From Rotaria macrura (Eukaryota; Rotifera; Eurotatoria; Philodinida; Philodinidae), in NCBI GenBank assembly GCA_900239685.1, contig OENT01000652.1, forward strand, positions 18,717-82,716: a stretch of DNA of 64,000 nucleotides. The letters are read 5' to 3'. Positions 47,564-59,040 of the stretch are shown here, in pieces. A program made the translations under genes and the position numbers. Numbering within the stretch: position 1 is the stretch's first letter; the number at the start of each line of letters is the position of its first letter. The notes under the pieces are model-generated. The model had not been told where the DNA came from. It ran no database searches and saw only the letters and a program-made list of their open reading frames with translations.

Positions 47564-50421
47564 ATGATTCGTATAACTTTTTTTTGTATACTTCTCTCGA
47601 TTGTTTTTGTTGCTGGACAAGATCAAGACAATCTAGTCAACACAAATGTTGAACGAGCTCTTGATCTTGTTTCACATTTACCAAAAGAAACCATAAGTGT
47701 GACCATTGAAAATCGAGGAACAAAAGCAGCACGATACTATGATTACTATGTTGAACCAGCAAATGTTAATAATGTTGCCTACGTTGGTGCTAATGTAAGT
47801 TAATTATCAATGTTTTCATTCTGGCAAGAAATATTGTTTTTCAACAAAATAATTTATGGATATAGAGACACTTCTATCAATATTGCACCATAGGTTTTCT
47901 AGGAATCCCATGTTCGACATGAGGATTAGAGAATGGAGATAGGTGAAAAAAATCGAGTAGATGGACATAGAGTTTCTATTGGAATTTTTTTTTATCAGAA
48001 CATTGTTGTCTCTTTTAGGTTAAAGGCAAAGATAATGATGATCAAGCTAGTTTACCAATCAAACAAGAAACTACTGATAAGACAAAGTACGTATGAATAG
48101 TTGTGTCCTGAATTTTTTCTTTGCTCGAAGATGCCGTTTAAAAATGAGTTAAACTTTCAGATAGTTTGAAATGCTTTTTTGTCGCGTCAAGTACTAACAC
48201 GGCCTAGATAAACTATGTCCGAAAATAAGCTCTCCCTAATGACTTATAGTTTCGATATTATCTTTCATGTTTTCAATTTAATAGAGGAACTGCCTATCGT
48301 ATCGAATTACCGAATGATCTTCGGGCTGGCCAAACAATTACACTTGAAATTGAAGTTATTCAGACTCAAGCTCTTCGTATGTATCCAGCAGAAATCACTC
48401 AAGCCGACCGACAATTAGTTTTATACAAAACCAATGCTTATTACTATTCACGTTATGCAACACAAACTCAAAAGACAACTGTAACTTTACCAACGGACCG
48501 TGCTGAATCATTCACACAAACACCAAAGCCTGTTGTTAAAAGCGAACAAACAATAACCTATGGTCCATATGAGAATGTTGCACCATTGACACGAAATGAA
48601 ATATCATTACATTATGAAAATAATAATCCATTTTTAACTGTTAGCAATTTAAAACGTTGGATCGAAGTATCACATTGGGGAAATGTTGCTGTTGAAGAAA
48701 CTATTGATATGTATCATAGTGGCGCTAAATTGAAAGGACCCTTTTCAAGACTTGACTTTCAACGACGACAAGATAGTTATTCAGCTGTAAAAACATTCAA
48801 AGTAATTATTCTAATTCAAAATCTCGAAGATATATTCATTTTGTTGATTGAATTTTGAATCTTTCTTATAGACATCGTTGCCAGCTTCGGCTCGGGATAT
48901 TTATTATCGCGATGAAATTGGTAATGTTTCAACAAGTCATGTTAAAGAAATGCAAGATCAAGTTGAAGTCGAAATTCGTCCACGCTTTCCATTGTACGGT
49001 GGCTGGAAAACGCACTATATTCTTGGCTATAATGTTCCATCCTATCAATATTTATTCAACAAGTAAGAAGATAAGTCAGTAGACACACACCGAAAGAACT
49101 TCATCGAATTTATTGCTGTTATTAGAAATTAGTTTCACTCTGGAGATTTTCATATCATGAAAAGAATACCCACTGTGAATTATCTTCTCAAAGATAAAAG
49201 AAAAAACGATGAAACTTCTAAGTGTCACTGTTTAACATGAAGAATTTTACTGAGCGGGGGCCTACTCTTTCTAACATTCTATTTTTTTTTAACTGACAAT
49301 AAGATGATTTCTAGTGTAAATTTATTTTTCTTTCGAGAATAAAAGTCTAGCGAAACCATTTGCTAATCATTACTTCGAGTTGATAGAAACATCTATATGA
49401 TAGATGTCGCTTCAATGAATCTTCAATCAAATATACTTTGTTTTTTCGGTATTTCTAATTGTTTAGAATAGGAAATTCTAACTAAATTAAACATGACATA
49501 GACAAAATACGAATCGATGAAGAAATATAAGTTTCTATTTTAATCTAGAGGAAATCAATATGTTCTTAAAATGCGTCTTGTCGATCATGTTTATGATGAT
49601 CAATTAGTTGAACAAGTTACAGTTAAAATTGTCTTACCTGAACATACACGTAACATTGAATTTTATCCTCCACCATACAATGTACAACGTTTACCAAATG
49701 AAAAACATTATACCTATTTGGATACAGTTGGTCGTCCAGTTATTGTTATAACTAAACGCAATGTATTATTTCAACATATTCAAGACTTTGAAATTCATTA
49801 TACATTTGATAAAATCATGTTATTAAATGAACCAATGTTAATTGTTATTCCATTATTTGGCTTATTCTGTTTAGTTATTGTATTAGTTCGTTTGAATTTT
49901 TCAATAACACATAATGAAAGTAATGAAACACGTATGCGCATTCACGCAATATGGGATCAAGTTGTTGAAAATAATTTAAAACGTACAGGTTTATATCAGA
50001 AATTGGATGATGGATTAAATACGTATAAGACAAGTAAAGATTCAAAAGCCTATAATGAACAACGGAAGAAAGTTGACAATGAACTTAAAACAGTTCGAGA
50101 AGAATTGACAGGTTTACAAGGCAAAGTTAAAACTGATAGTGCTGATTCAGCTGAAAAGGTTGAAAATATTAGTCATTTACATATAAATATGAAACCAGAT
50201 GTTCTAACTAGACTTTGTTTTGCTCTTTTTTTCATTAGATTGCTGAAATAATAAGACTTGATGGTCAACAACGTGAATTTCAAACAATATTAGGTACGAT
50301 TGCTGAAAAACTTGTTGGCAACAAAATAACAAAAGACGCTTATTTAAGTCAAGAACAAGCAGCACGTACGAAAATTCGTGAAATGAATGCACGTGTATCG
50401 GCTATTATTAATCAATATTGA
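47564..50421 (+). CDS. RPN1: Ribophorin I, oligosaccharyltransferase subunit
   Basis: Six exons close in frame to 599 residues: 47564-47794, 48019-48086, 48285-48801, 48872-49062, 49549-50158 and 50239-50421. The human protein is 607 residues. A signal peptide covers about 1-18. The lumenal part contains the family-typical [20 protein letters not shown] and the segment before it ([17 protein letters not shown]). One membrane span lies at about 432-452 ([18 protein letters not shown]), followed by a charged, helical cytosolic tail of about 145 residues. It is a subunit of the ER complex that transfers the lipid-linked glycan to Asn of nascent proteins, and sits beside the translocon. Intron phases are consistent throughout. 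A pyrimidine-rich AG acceptor ends directly before the ATG. Confidence 0.95.
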
Positions 50422-50614
50422 TTTTAATTTGATTTTGACATCCGGCTGAACATTTCTTTATTCCTTCTCTTTCGTTGTTGTTCTTTATCTTGTTATACCT
50501 TAGGTTAATAGAGATCATTACATATTGTCTTGGTTTTTCTTTTGTTTGTTTGTCTTTTTATTACATTCTCTTTTATGTTATTTGATCCTATTGGATGAAT
50601 TATGATCATTTTCA

Positions 50615-50625
50615 AATAAAATAAA
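50615..50625 (+). terminator. Poly(A) signals of the ribophorin gene
   Basis: Two overlapping AATAAA hexamers lie about 195 bp after the stop codon, the expected range for a 3' end. In such AT-rich DNA a chance match is possible. Confidence 0.45.
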
Positions 50626-50686
50626 CATCCAAGGTAAAAGAACATCTAATAAACTTTTCATCAACTACAATTTACTTCGATAATGC

Positions 50687-51441
50687 TTAAGCCTCCCCCC
50701 CCCCTCATAAGTCGATTTTCGTCAAAGAAAGTCAAAATCGACTGAAATTTTCCGGATATGTTAGGACTGGAGCGGCTAGCCTACGATAAAAATTTCAGTC
50801 CGAAATATGCAAGTTTAAGGAAGTTATAAGGTGAACACTAGTTAAAAATGACCCATTTTCCATCCTAGTTATTTTGCCTTCAACTATGTTTTTTCGAAGA
50901 ATTTTTTTACCATTCGATAGAGCATGCAAAAACGCAAGGCATTACGTGCTCCGATTTTGAAAAAGCTTTTTTTATGCCCAAAAAAGTTTCCACAACTCAA
51001 AGTCCTTGAAAAAAGGCCAAAAAACTGCAAGTGAATTTTGTAGGCGATCTTTTTTGGACATAAAAAAANNNNNNNNNNNNNNNNNNNNNNNNNNNNNNNN
51101 NNNNNNNNNNNNNNNNNNNNNNNNNNNNNNNNNNNNNNNNNNNNNNNNNNNNNNNNNNNNNNNNNNNNNNNNNNNNNNNNNNNNNNNNNNNNNNNNNNNN
51201 NNNNNNNNNNNNNTTAATGAATCAGTAATTAGAGATCAAAGACCTTATTTTTTTAAAAAAATCGCTTTTGACATAGAGGACCTCTCAAAGATCACTAAAA
51301 ATCTCGGTCAAAAAATGGTCTTTGGAAAAAAAACTATAGTGATTCTGAAAGAGCAGAACATGGACTATCACATCATGGTGTTATCTTAATTTTCATTTTC
51401 TTGACGATAATCGACTTTTTTTTAGGGGGGGGGGGCCTTCA
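50687..51441. mobile_element. Inverted-repeat element with poly-C/poly-G ends, piggyBac-like flank
   Basis: The left end is TTAA-GCCTCCCCCC... then CATAAGTCGATTTTCGTCAA; the right end reads, inverted, TGAA-GGCCCCCC... then AAGTCGATTATCGTCAA, with the similarity continuing about 45 bp. Flanking TTAA on the left and TTCA on the right suggest a decayed TTAA target duplication as made by piggyBac-type transposases. An inner palindrome ACTGAAATTTT/AAAATTTCAGT lies at 50741-50799. No transposase is visible; 145 bases are unknown (51069-51213), so a small reading frame could be hidden. Confidence 0.55.
51069..51213. other. Assembly gap (145 N)
   Basis: A run of unknown bases inside the inverted-repeat element. 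Its place suggests that the repeat blocked assembly. Confidence 0.99.
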
Positions 51442-52788
51442 ATCGACTAGAAAATCAATATATTCGTTTAAATTACATAAGAATGTTTCATCGGATAGAG
51501 AAGTTCGATCTCACGCAAAATTTGTAGCTAGTAAGACGTTTTGTTCAAACTTGTTTTCCAACGGTATTATTTAAGATTTGCATTGTATTTATCAAACACA
51601 GTAACAGATAGAATGTCGAAATTTTGTGATAAATGCAACATGGTAATCATCGGTCTAATTGTGTCTTAATTTGAAACTTAAAAACTTACTAAAGAAAAGA
51701 ATATGTCATTCGAACGCTTTTCATTTGATGCATCCTATACACAAGCTATATTTGTAATACATAGCGGCATCAATCTTAGTCACGATATGGAATCTCACCA
51801 TGTAGGATGTGACTTTATGGTAAACATATGCATAATCACTTTTATCGACTTGGATTGACAAATCAATTTTGAAATGAACCGAAAATTATTTTACTTATTC
51901 ACTCAGCAATCTTTGAGATAATTCGATGAGATCTGCACTTTTTTTCAAGTACATATCTCATTGAACAAAAAACGAATCATTCTCGTGTCTTTGTATTGAT
52001 GTTCAATAAAATAAATAAGTAAGATACGTCCATTTAAAAAGAAAAACTATTCATCACTGAACGCTCATCGTCTTTTACAGTAACCATCGATAACGTAATT
52101 CTTTACAAATATACCACCTGTATAAGATGCGGAAATTCGTAAGTGTTTTGCAGTTTCAAATTAAGAAAAACAAGATGAATATTTATCCTGTTGCATATCA
52201 TGAAACACTCGATACGTTTTCAATGACAAACGAGCTGATGGGAAATTCAAAATCTCCATCATATGATTGACAGATAGAAAAAATAAACATTGATATTGAT
52301 AATTTTTCTCTAATACGAACGATTTTTTAGAATAGATGTTTCTAATGTAATGTACTCACAGCTATCTATAAAAACAGTAATAGACTATTCTGAAGTTCAA
52401 TTCGATGTGTCATCGGATATTTCTTTGTATGTTTTTCATATAAAATACTTGTTCTTCATAACAGTGTGAATAGTTTTAAAAAAAATATTGATTCTATCCT
52501 ATTTGTATCATGTTGAAACCATAGACTGTCTATTGTGTGACTCAATCAATCCGATAAAAAACAAGCTGATCGTATCCTTTAGTCCAAGTAATCGAGAAAA
52601 GCATGTACTTTGACCAGTTACTTTTTTTTCATACGCATATCATAGTTCAGAGATAAGAAAAGTTTTTGTTAGCTTTTCTGACGTTGGTACGTTGGGAATC
52701 TTAACAGATGGACGTCAGATGAAACTAGATATAACGGCATGTTGTTAGAATCTATTTCGCTTCTATGTGAAAAACCAAACGCAAAACA

Positions 52789-53928
52789 ATGCAACGCCTT
52801 TTCTTGATTGCTCTTGGTCTCTGTTTGATCGGATTTGCTAGTTCATCGAAATCCATTCAAGATTTTGTGGATCAGCTTCTATCGAATTATGAAAACAAAT
52901 TGGACACAATTGATAGAAATCCAATCTTGATCGATCGCATCTATAACTACTATCAAAAGCAATATCCTCGACAAGAACAATCGCGGATCTCCAGCTCTAT
53001 CAGTCAAATAAAACGTAGGGAAATTTTCAAGGAAAATCTCAAAATGATTATTTCTCATAATGAAAATTCTCAATCAACATTCAAATTAAAATTGAATCAT
53101 ATGAGTGATTGGACTGATGAAGAAACAGACGCGATACGAGCAAAAATTTCTCTTCCACCAACCAACAATATTAAATTATTCAATCCAGAAGATCGACGAA
53201 CTACTGTTATACCAGCTACTTACGATTGGAGAAATCAAACTCGAGTCCCTAATGCAGTTACTCCAATCAAGAATCAACGTCATTGTGGTTCGTGTTATGC
53301 CTTTGCTATGGTCGGTGCCTTGGAGAAAACCTATGCACAAATCTATAATACTAGTGGTCCATTGAGTCCACAACAATTAATCGATTGTTCCTATGAACAT
53401 GGATGTGAAGGTGGTAGTTTCGTGGGCGTTTTCAATTATATTCATGATAATGGTGATCGTATCAATTTAGAAAAAGATTATCCATCGACACCAACAGGTG
53501 CTAAACAAGATAAATGTCAAAAGTCTGAAGGCCAACTCCTCAATTACAATACAACCTATCGTCTTCAATATCATCAATTGCCAACGAGTAATGAAGATTA
53601 CATGAAACAAGTCGTCTACGAACAAGGTCCAATCTATGTCTATTACAACGCTGGCAAGCGTGAAGGTAACAATACAATTCTTCGTGAAGCATCGGCTAAA
53701 TTCGATCACTATGCATCCGGTATTTATGACGTTCCGGGCTGTCCTACTCACGAGAATATGAATCATGCTATGGTCATTATTGGCTATGGAGCAGAGAATG
53801 GAACGGATTATTGGTTGGTAAAAAATTCCTGGGGCACCTCTTATGGTGACGAAGGTTATATCAAAATTAAACGAAACTCAAACATGTGTGGCATTGCTAC
53901 GTGGCCTTATTACGTAGGATTGTTTTAA
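52789..53928 (+). CDS. Papain-family (C1A) cysteine protease, cathepsin L-like
   Basis: Intronless frame of 379 residues. A signal peptide covers about 1-19. An inhibitor I29-type propeptide follows (RREIFKENLKMIISHN, then KLNHMSDWTDEE). The mature enzyme starts near residue 140 (PATYDWRNQ). The catalytic set is complete: Gln163 and Cys169 in NQRHCGSCYAFA, His326 in NHAMVIIGYG, Asn346 in NSWGTSYGDEGY. The disulfide motif GCEGG is present. The residue after the nucleophile is Tyr instead of the usual Trp (CGSCWAF becomes CGSCYAF). Expected to be a lysosomal or secreted digestive endopeptidase made as a zymogen. Several NxT sites fit glycosylation. Confidence 0.93.
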   Translation: MQRLFLIALGLCLIGFASSSKSIQDFVDQLLSNYENKLDTIDRNPILIDRIYNYYQKQYPRQEQSRISSSISQIKRREIFKENLKMIISHNENSQSTFKLKLNHMSDWTDEETDAIRAKISLPPTNNIKLFNPEDRRTTVIPATYDWRNQTRVPNAVTPIKNQRHCGSCYAFAMVGALEKTYAQIYNTSGPLSPQQLIDCSYEHGCEGGSFVGVFNYIHDNGDRINLEKDYPSTPTGAKQDKCQKSEGQLLNYNTTYRLQYHQLPTSNEDYMKQVVYEQGPIYVYYNAGKREGNNTILREASAKFDHYASGIYDVPGCPTHENMNHAMVIIGYGAENGTDYWLVKNSWGTSYGDEGYIKIKRNSNMCGIATWPYYVGLF

Positions 53929-55886
53929 ACTATGGCAGCGAAACGAAAAGATGATTGTTGTTTTTTGTAATCGATTTTTTAGAAAGATTTTGAAATACGT
54001 GAGTTTCAGAAAGAATCATCTTCTTGCATAATTTATTATTGAGATTGCATATTCATTACAATTCATATACTTCTCTATAAGAACCGTTTGAGTATTCATT
54101 CAATTTTTTGTGATTTGTGTTTTGTTGTAATTGTCATAGCCCAATTCTATTGATACCAAGGACGTGATAGTTTTGCAAGTCATTTCTCACATGTTTTCTC
54201 GAAAAACTAAACTGACCTGTTTACAACAAGAGATCATACTATGTTCAAATTGTCTTTTCATTCGTGTCGAGTCGTAACAAACTTATTGCAAGAATTCAAA
54301 CTCAATTGAGCGTACTACTTTGTTAATATTTCCAGATTTATTCCTTCGATATGTATGGAAGTCACTTTCAGTAATTCATTCTTTGCATAAAGGATTCATT
54401 TAAAATAATAACGCAACTATCCAACATAGCATAAGTTGAAATACAAATAAAAGTATGATTTCATAGTGGTGACTCGTTGGTTTTTTCTTTAGACTGGTGA
54501 CGCCTGATTTCGATGAACAGCCAATCTTCATGACTACAACACATCACCCAAAGAAAGACAGTGAATCGTTTCGAAACAAGAGGATATAGAATCGAACATT
54601 CAGATAGAAATGATGCAGCAGTACACAATTGATATGGACTTCTATGCGTTTGACGGATGGGATAGATAAGAATAGCAGAACAGAGATGATAGCCATATTC
54701 GTTTCCTCGTTGTAAAAATCAAACATTGATTACGCATATGTACTTGAAATAAGGAGGCGCATGAATGTATTGAAATATACATTCATAGGTCTATTACACG
54801 TTCAATAGTTGTTTATTGGTAACCTTAAAATAGTCTTTTTTGATATATTGAGTTCCACAAGTGCAATTATTCTCTTTTGTGAAACACGATCAAAAAGAAT
54901 GTTGAGATGTCTAAGGGTAGACGTTTGCACTCATCTTCGAGCACTGTCCACAGACTGTGGCAGAGAAATAAAATAACAAGTCTGTTTTGAATATATAACT
55001 ATAGTAAATCATTAATGACCAATTACAGACATTAACTATCAGAGTTGATGAATAATTAAAATATAATTGAAGTGCTATGTTATGAAGTTAACAACGAAGA
55101 CAAACTACGTCCCAGCATGAATGAATAAAAAGGACCAGAGTTTCGAAGACTAGAATGAATGGGGCATATCGTGTTTCACATTTTAATTCGGAAGTGATTG
55201 CTCTAACAACTTTTTAATATCATGTTTATTTGAATTGCCACTTTCATATGAAATTTTTCTTAGATGAGCCACTACACAAGTGTGAGAAAGCACCACCTGA
55301 AAAACTTAGGGAAAATATACACCGGATTCAAGCATTTTCAATTCGAATTCGCTCCTGAATTTTTGTTAGATCTCTAACCACTTCTATGAGATTCAGTATT
55401 TCGAGCTGTATCTTCTAGTGACTTTAAAATTCTGGATAACCGGATGAAAATGCAACTTCTATCATCCCCCTCCGTCTGCGCTCAAATGACCGTTTGAATG
55501 GATTCTATAGACTGATGGAAAGATTTAAAGATTGATATTTATTATTAATGCAATTTCTACTGAAAATGAATTATTAATCTCACTAGTGTATTACTAAATA
55601 GACACTGAACTCATTTTATTTTTGACATTAAGGTTAATAAGTGTTCCTTTTTTTTTCAATTTTCTGTTATATCTAAAATAAATCACACGGTTTAACAGCA
55701 GTGATAGAAAAACTGAACAAACATGAATAGAATACAAACATTTTAATTATTTTTCGAATATATAAATAATCCATCAAGTTTTGTCGTTAGTCGAACATGC
55801 GCTCTCACAAGCAACTCAATACTGAACATTTATAAAAATGATACTGCTAACGAGGAAATTATTTTTCTGAGATTAGACATAAAATA
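53929..55886. other. Intergenic between convergent genes
   Basis: AT-rich spacer between the protease (+) and the leucine-rich-repeat gene (-). No gene, array or clear repeat seen. Confidence 0.55.
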
Positions 55887-56825
55887 TTATTCATCTAGAT
55901 TTAGTTCAAGTCGAACGTGACTGTGTTGTGCTTGATTATGAAGGAATATTCGTCTATGTTTTGACAAATAACAATAATGCATACATAGTAATTTGAGTGT
56001 TGTCGTTTCTTCTAATGTTGGTATAAGAAAATCAATACATTCATCAGTTATAAATCGATTACAATTTACAAATAAACATTTCAATATTGAATACGTTCGA
56101 ATTGCATCACAAAGAAATTTAAAGCCATGATCAGTTATTCCTGTCATATCTAATTTTAATGAATTCAATGTTCTATTACCATGTAAAAGTGTGCGCGACA
56201 AATATTCGATGCTATCATCTTGAATGTTTTCATTATGACTTAAATCAAGAATTTTTAATGTTGTATTAGATTTCAATGCATCGACCAGTATTTTTACACT
56301 TTCGAATGTAAGATTATTTTCGGATAGATCTAAATTTTGAATCGTCGAATTGGTTTTCAATCCATCTGCAAGTATTTTGACACCATTGGATGTAAAATTA
56401 TTTTCACTCAGATGTAATTCCATAAGATTAATATTTGCTATAAGACCATTCGTCAGTAGTCTTAAACCAGAATCAGTTAAATTAATTTTTGATACATCAA
56501 GTACTTTTAGTGTTCGACAGAAATTCATAAGTAAATCCATTAAGTATTCGATACCTTTATCACCAATGTGAGGATTATTTGAAAGTAAAAGTTCTTCTAA
56601 CGTTGTATTGTTTTTTAATGCATCACATAACATTTTTATACCGGCAAATGTAATATTATTGCTATGTAATTGAAGACAATGATTTTGAGAGTTTAATGCT
56701 TTTTCTATGATTATAGGTATATCTTTATCGGTAAGATTCATATTTAGTAAAGCGATTTCTCCGTATCGAATTTCTTTGATATGTTGTTCTAATTCGATAT
56801 TTTGATATTTTTCATTATTCGCCAT
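55887..56825 (-). CDS. Leucine-rich-repeat protein, ribonuclease-inhibitor type
   Basis: Intronless frame of 312 residues made almost wholly of about eight to nine repeats of 27-30 residues with the pattern LxxLxLSxNNLT..GVKxLxDALKxNTT. Clear units are LMELHLSENNFTSNGVKIL and IQNLDLSENNLTFESVKIL. This is the ribonuclease-inhibitor/NLR class of LRR, which forms a curved scaffold for protein binding. There is no NACHT, kinase, F-box, signal peptide or membrane span in the frame, so it is a cytosolic LRR-only protein and the partner is unknown. Later repeats are less regular. The ATG at 56825 follows AT-rich leader sequence and precedes an acidic N-terminus. Confidence 0.88.
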   Translation of the reverse strand: MANNEKYQNIELEQHIKEIRYGEIALLNMNLTDKDIPIIIEKALNSQNHCLQLHSNNITFAGIKMLCDALKNNTTLEELLLSNNPHIGDKGIEYLMDLLMNFCRTLKVLDVSKINLTDSGLRLLTNGLIANINLMELHLSENNFTSNGVKILADGLKTNSTIQNLDLSENNLTFESVKILVDALKSNTTLKILDLSHNENIQDDSIEYLSRTLLHGNRTLNSLKLDMTGITDHGFKFLCDAIRTYSILKCLFVNCNRFITDECIDFLIPTLEETTTLKLLCMHYCYLSKHRRIFLHNQAQHSHVRLELNLDE

Positions 56826-58438
56826 TGTATTTATTTGTATCGTTATATATTCTTCAGATTTGAATTATTCATGAATTAAATTACTTGCGATCACCCTGTT
56901 ATCAATGAATTATCCGTAAATCTTAACCGTTTTCTTCAACAGATTAGATACTATTCTGTGTTGTAATTCATCTTCTAAAAATTTTAAAAGATTTTTTCCA
57001 CTTTCTTAAAAATCTAAATAAGAAATTAATTATTCAAAATTTATATAATAGGTTTTTTTTAAAGTATTTATAAATATCAACTACAAATTCAATTAATTCC
57101 TTCGTCAAAACTTTGGTCAATTACAACTTTTACATTTAACAATAGTTTGTCTATTTTTTTCGATACACAAAAGAATATGAATTAGTCTTTCAGTTGAATA
57201 ATCTCGATGCTTACTTACTACAGATGCTAATAATATCGAACACTAACGACGAGTAATCTAACGAGTCGATAAACTCAAACTATATTCTCATTTTTCATCA
57301 TGAAGCTCCAATTTTCTTAGTAGATAAGCTGGTGTAGTTGTGCCAAGTTAACTATCATCGACTATTATTTTTTCTGTAGGCGCTATGACAAAGATTAATT
57401 TACACTTTGAAATGCGTTCGTAGTAACTTGAGAAATATCAATAATAAGTTAATGGATGTGTACGATGATAGATCCGGGTGGTGTGCAATTTCTTCTATGA
57501 AGCTATTCTAAAACAGAGAATCTGGTGTCAAAATAAATATATTTTTCGTGTAGAACAGAAAAGTTTTGTTGTCCAATACAATCAAAGAGTAGCTGCCTGT
57601 TTCGACTTAAGTTTTAAATGGAACTTTCCAAAAAAAGCAGCTAAACTAACCATATAGGGAAGGATATATTTTTAGCCCAATAGATATTAATACACATAGA
57701 TATATATAATTTATATACATAGATATGCAATGTCCTGCAGAAGTTACGAATAGATTAATTATACATATATATATAAATATCATTTATATACATAGATATA
57801 TTCTGTCCTGTAAAAGTTAGGAATAGATTTAGTTCTATATATATATAATTTATATACATAAATATACACTGTCATCTAGAAGTTAGGAATAGATTTAGTA
57901 ATATATAGTATATACATTGATATACACTCTGTCCTGTAGAAGTTAGGAATAGATTTAGTTATGCATATTTATATATAATTTGAGTAGCAGGCTAAATCGT
58001 GTTCGAAAATACGTCATGATTCGAAAAAAATATTATCAGAACGCACCGGCGGCCGACCAGCAATAAAGTATTACTGAATAATTATTCTAGAAGGCACGTT
58101 TATGTCTTCACGGCAAAAATGACTAAAATTCAGAATTTATCATAATTATGATTATAATTATAATTATATGGCACTTTCGAATCTCCATTTATGTGTGTCC
58201 TCCTACCAGTGCAAATGTTTACGGATATAGATTTTCTTCTTGGTAGAATAAAATCCAGGAGGGTTGAGTACATGTTTGTAGTCTTTTACCAATGTGTTTT
58301 TTTTTCAAGGAGTAAGATTAGCAATCGATGGTCACCTGAGGGATGCAGGTGCGGATGTACTTGCTAGAATTGCATTAGCTCAGACACCCACACCCTCACG
58401 ATTTTTCAAACTGAGATGACCTTTCACAATTTTGAAAA
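56826..58438. other. Intergenic with AT-rich tandem repeat
   Basis: Upstream of the LRR gene. It contains the 57690-57985 tandem array and, near 58312-58420, a short frame of coding character. Confidence 0.5.
57690..57985. repeat. AT-rich tandem repeat, four to five units of 60-73 bp
   Basis: Each unit has an AT block (TATATATAATTTATATACATAGATATA) followed by TGTCCTGTAGAAGTTAGGAATAGATTTAGTT or a close variant. The AAGTTA cores recur near 57741, 57814, 57881 and 57940, so the spacing shrinks from about 73 to 60 bp through the AT block. Confidence 0.8.
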
Positions 58439-58840
58439 ATGTCGAAACCTATTTTAGTTTTTCAGTATACTTTGTCACACTCAATGTGCTCGAAAAACGA
58501 TAAAGGTTTGCAAGAAGGTTTCCGAACCGGTTTGGAGTTTCTAGGAAATGGCCATATTTTAGAGACCAAGAGCAGTAATCTACACGAGTCTCTATTCAAA
58601 GCAAATAAAATTTATCATTTCAGATGGTTGTTTTCTAAAAATGGAATTCTTCGTGGAACCGAAATAGAGTATAAAAAAATTAAATCTTTCTCATGGTTAC
58701 TTAACAATAGACTACTTTTCAACGAATTAAAAAGCAATATGAATAACTCGATAACTTCTAATAGTGAGTTACGTAAAAAGGAATTTTACATCAATGTGAA
58801 TAGAGTTGTTCAAAACATTCATGTTTTTATTAAAAGCTGA
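58439..58840 (+). CDS. Hypothetical protein or gene fragment
   Basis: A 133-codon frame with fairly coding-like composition (GLQEGFRTGLEFLGNGHILE, KIYHFRWLFSKNGILRGTE) and no recognisable domain, signal or span. Just upstream, in another frame, a short stretch after a TTTTTTCAAG acceptor (58312-58420) also looks coding. Together they could be remnants of one frameshifted gene or separate exons. Confidence 0.3.
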   Translation: MSKPILVFQYTLSHSMCSKNDKGLQEGFRTGLEFLGNGHILETKSSNLHESLFKANKIYHFRWLFSKNGILRGTEIEYKKIKSFSWLLNNRLLFNELKSNMNNSITSNSELRKKEFYINVNRVVQNIHVFIKS

Positions 58841-59040
58841 ATCAATTACTACGAGATACAACTCCAAGTCTTACTCGCATTGTTTTACTAGGTAAAAATA
58901 TATGATTTATATGTGTCAGTGATGATTAAAAGTTTTATTCATATAACCGATGTAACGGGTTTAAAAAAAAGGAATACCAACACAAATAATTCAAAAAGAA
59001 CATAGGAAAGAAAAATAACTCTGACATTAAAATTTTTATT

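Larger units (their letters stand above)
50422..52788. other. Intergenic with inverted-repeat element and assembly gap
   Basis: No gene. It holds the element at 50687-51441 and AT-rich DNA up to the protease gene. Confidence 0.6.
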
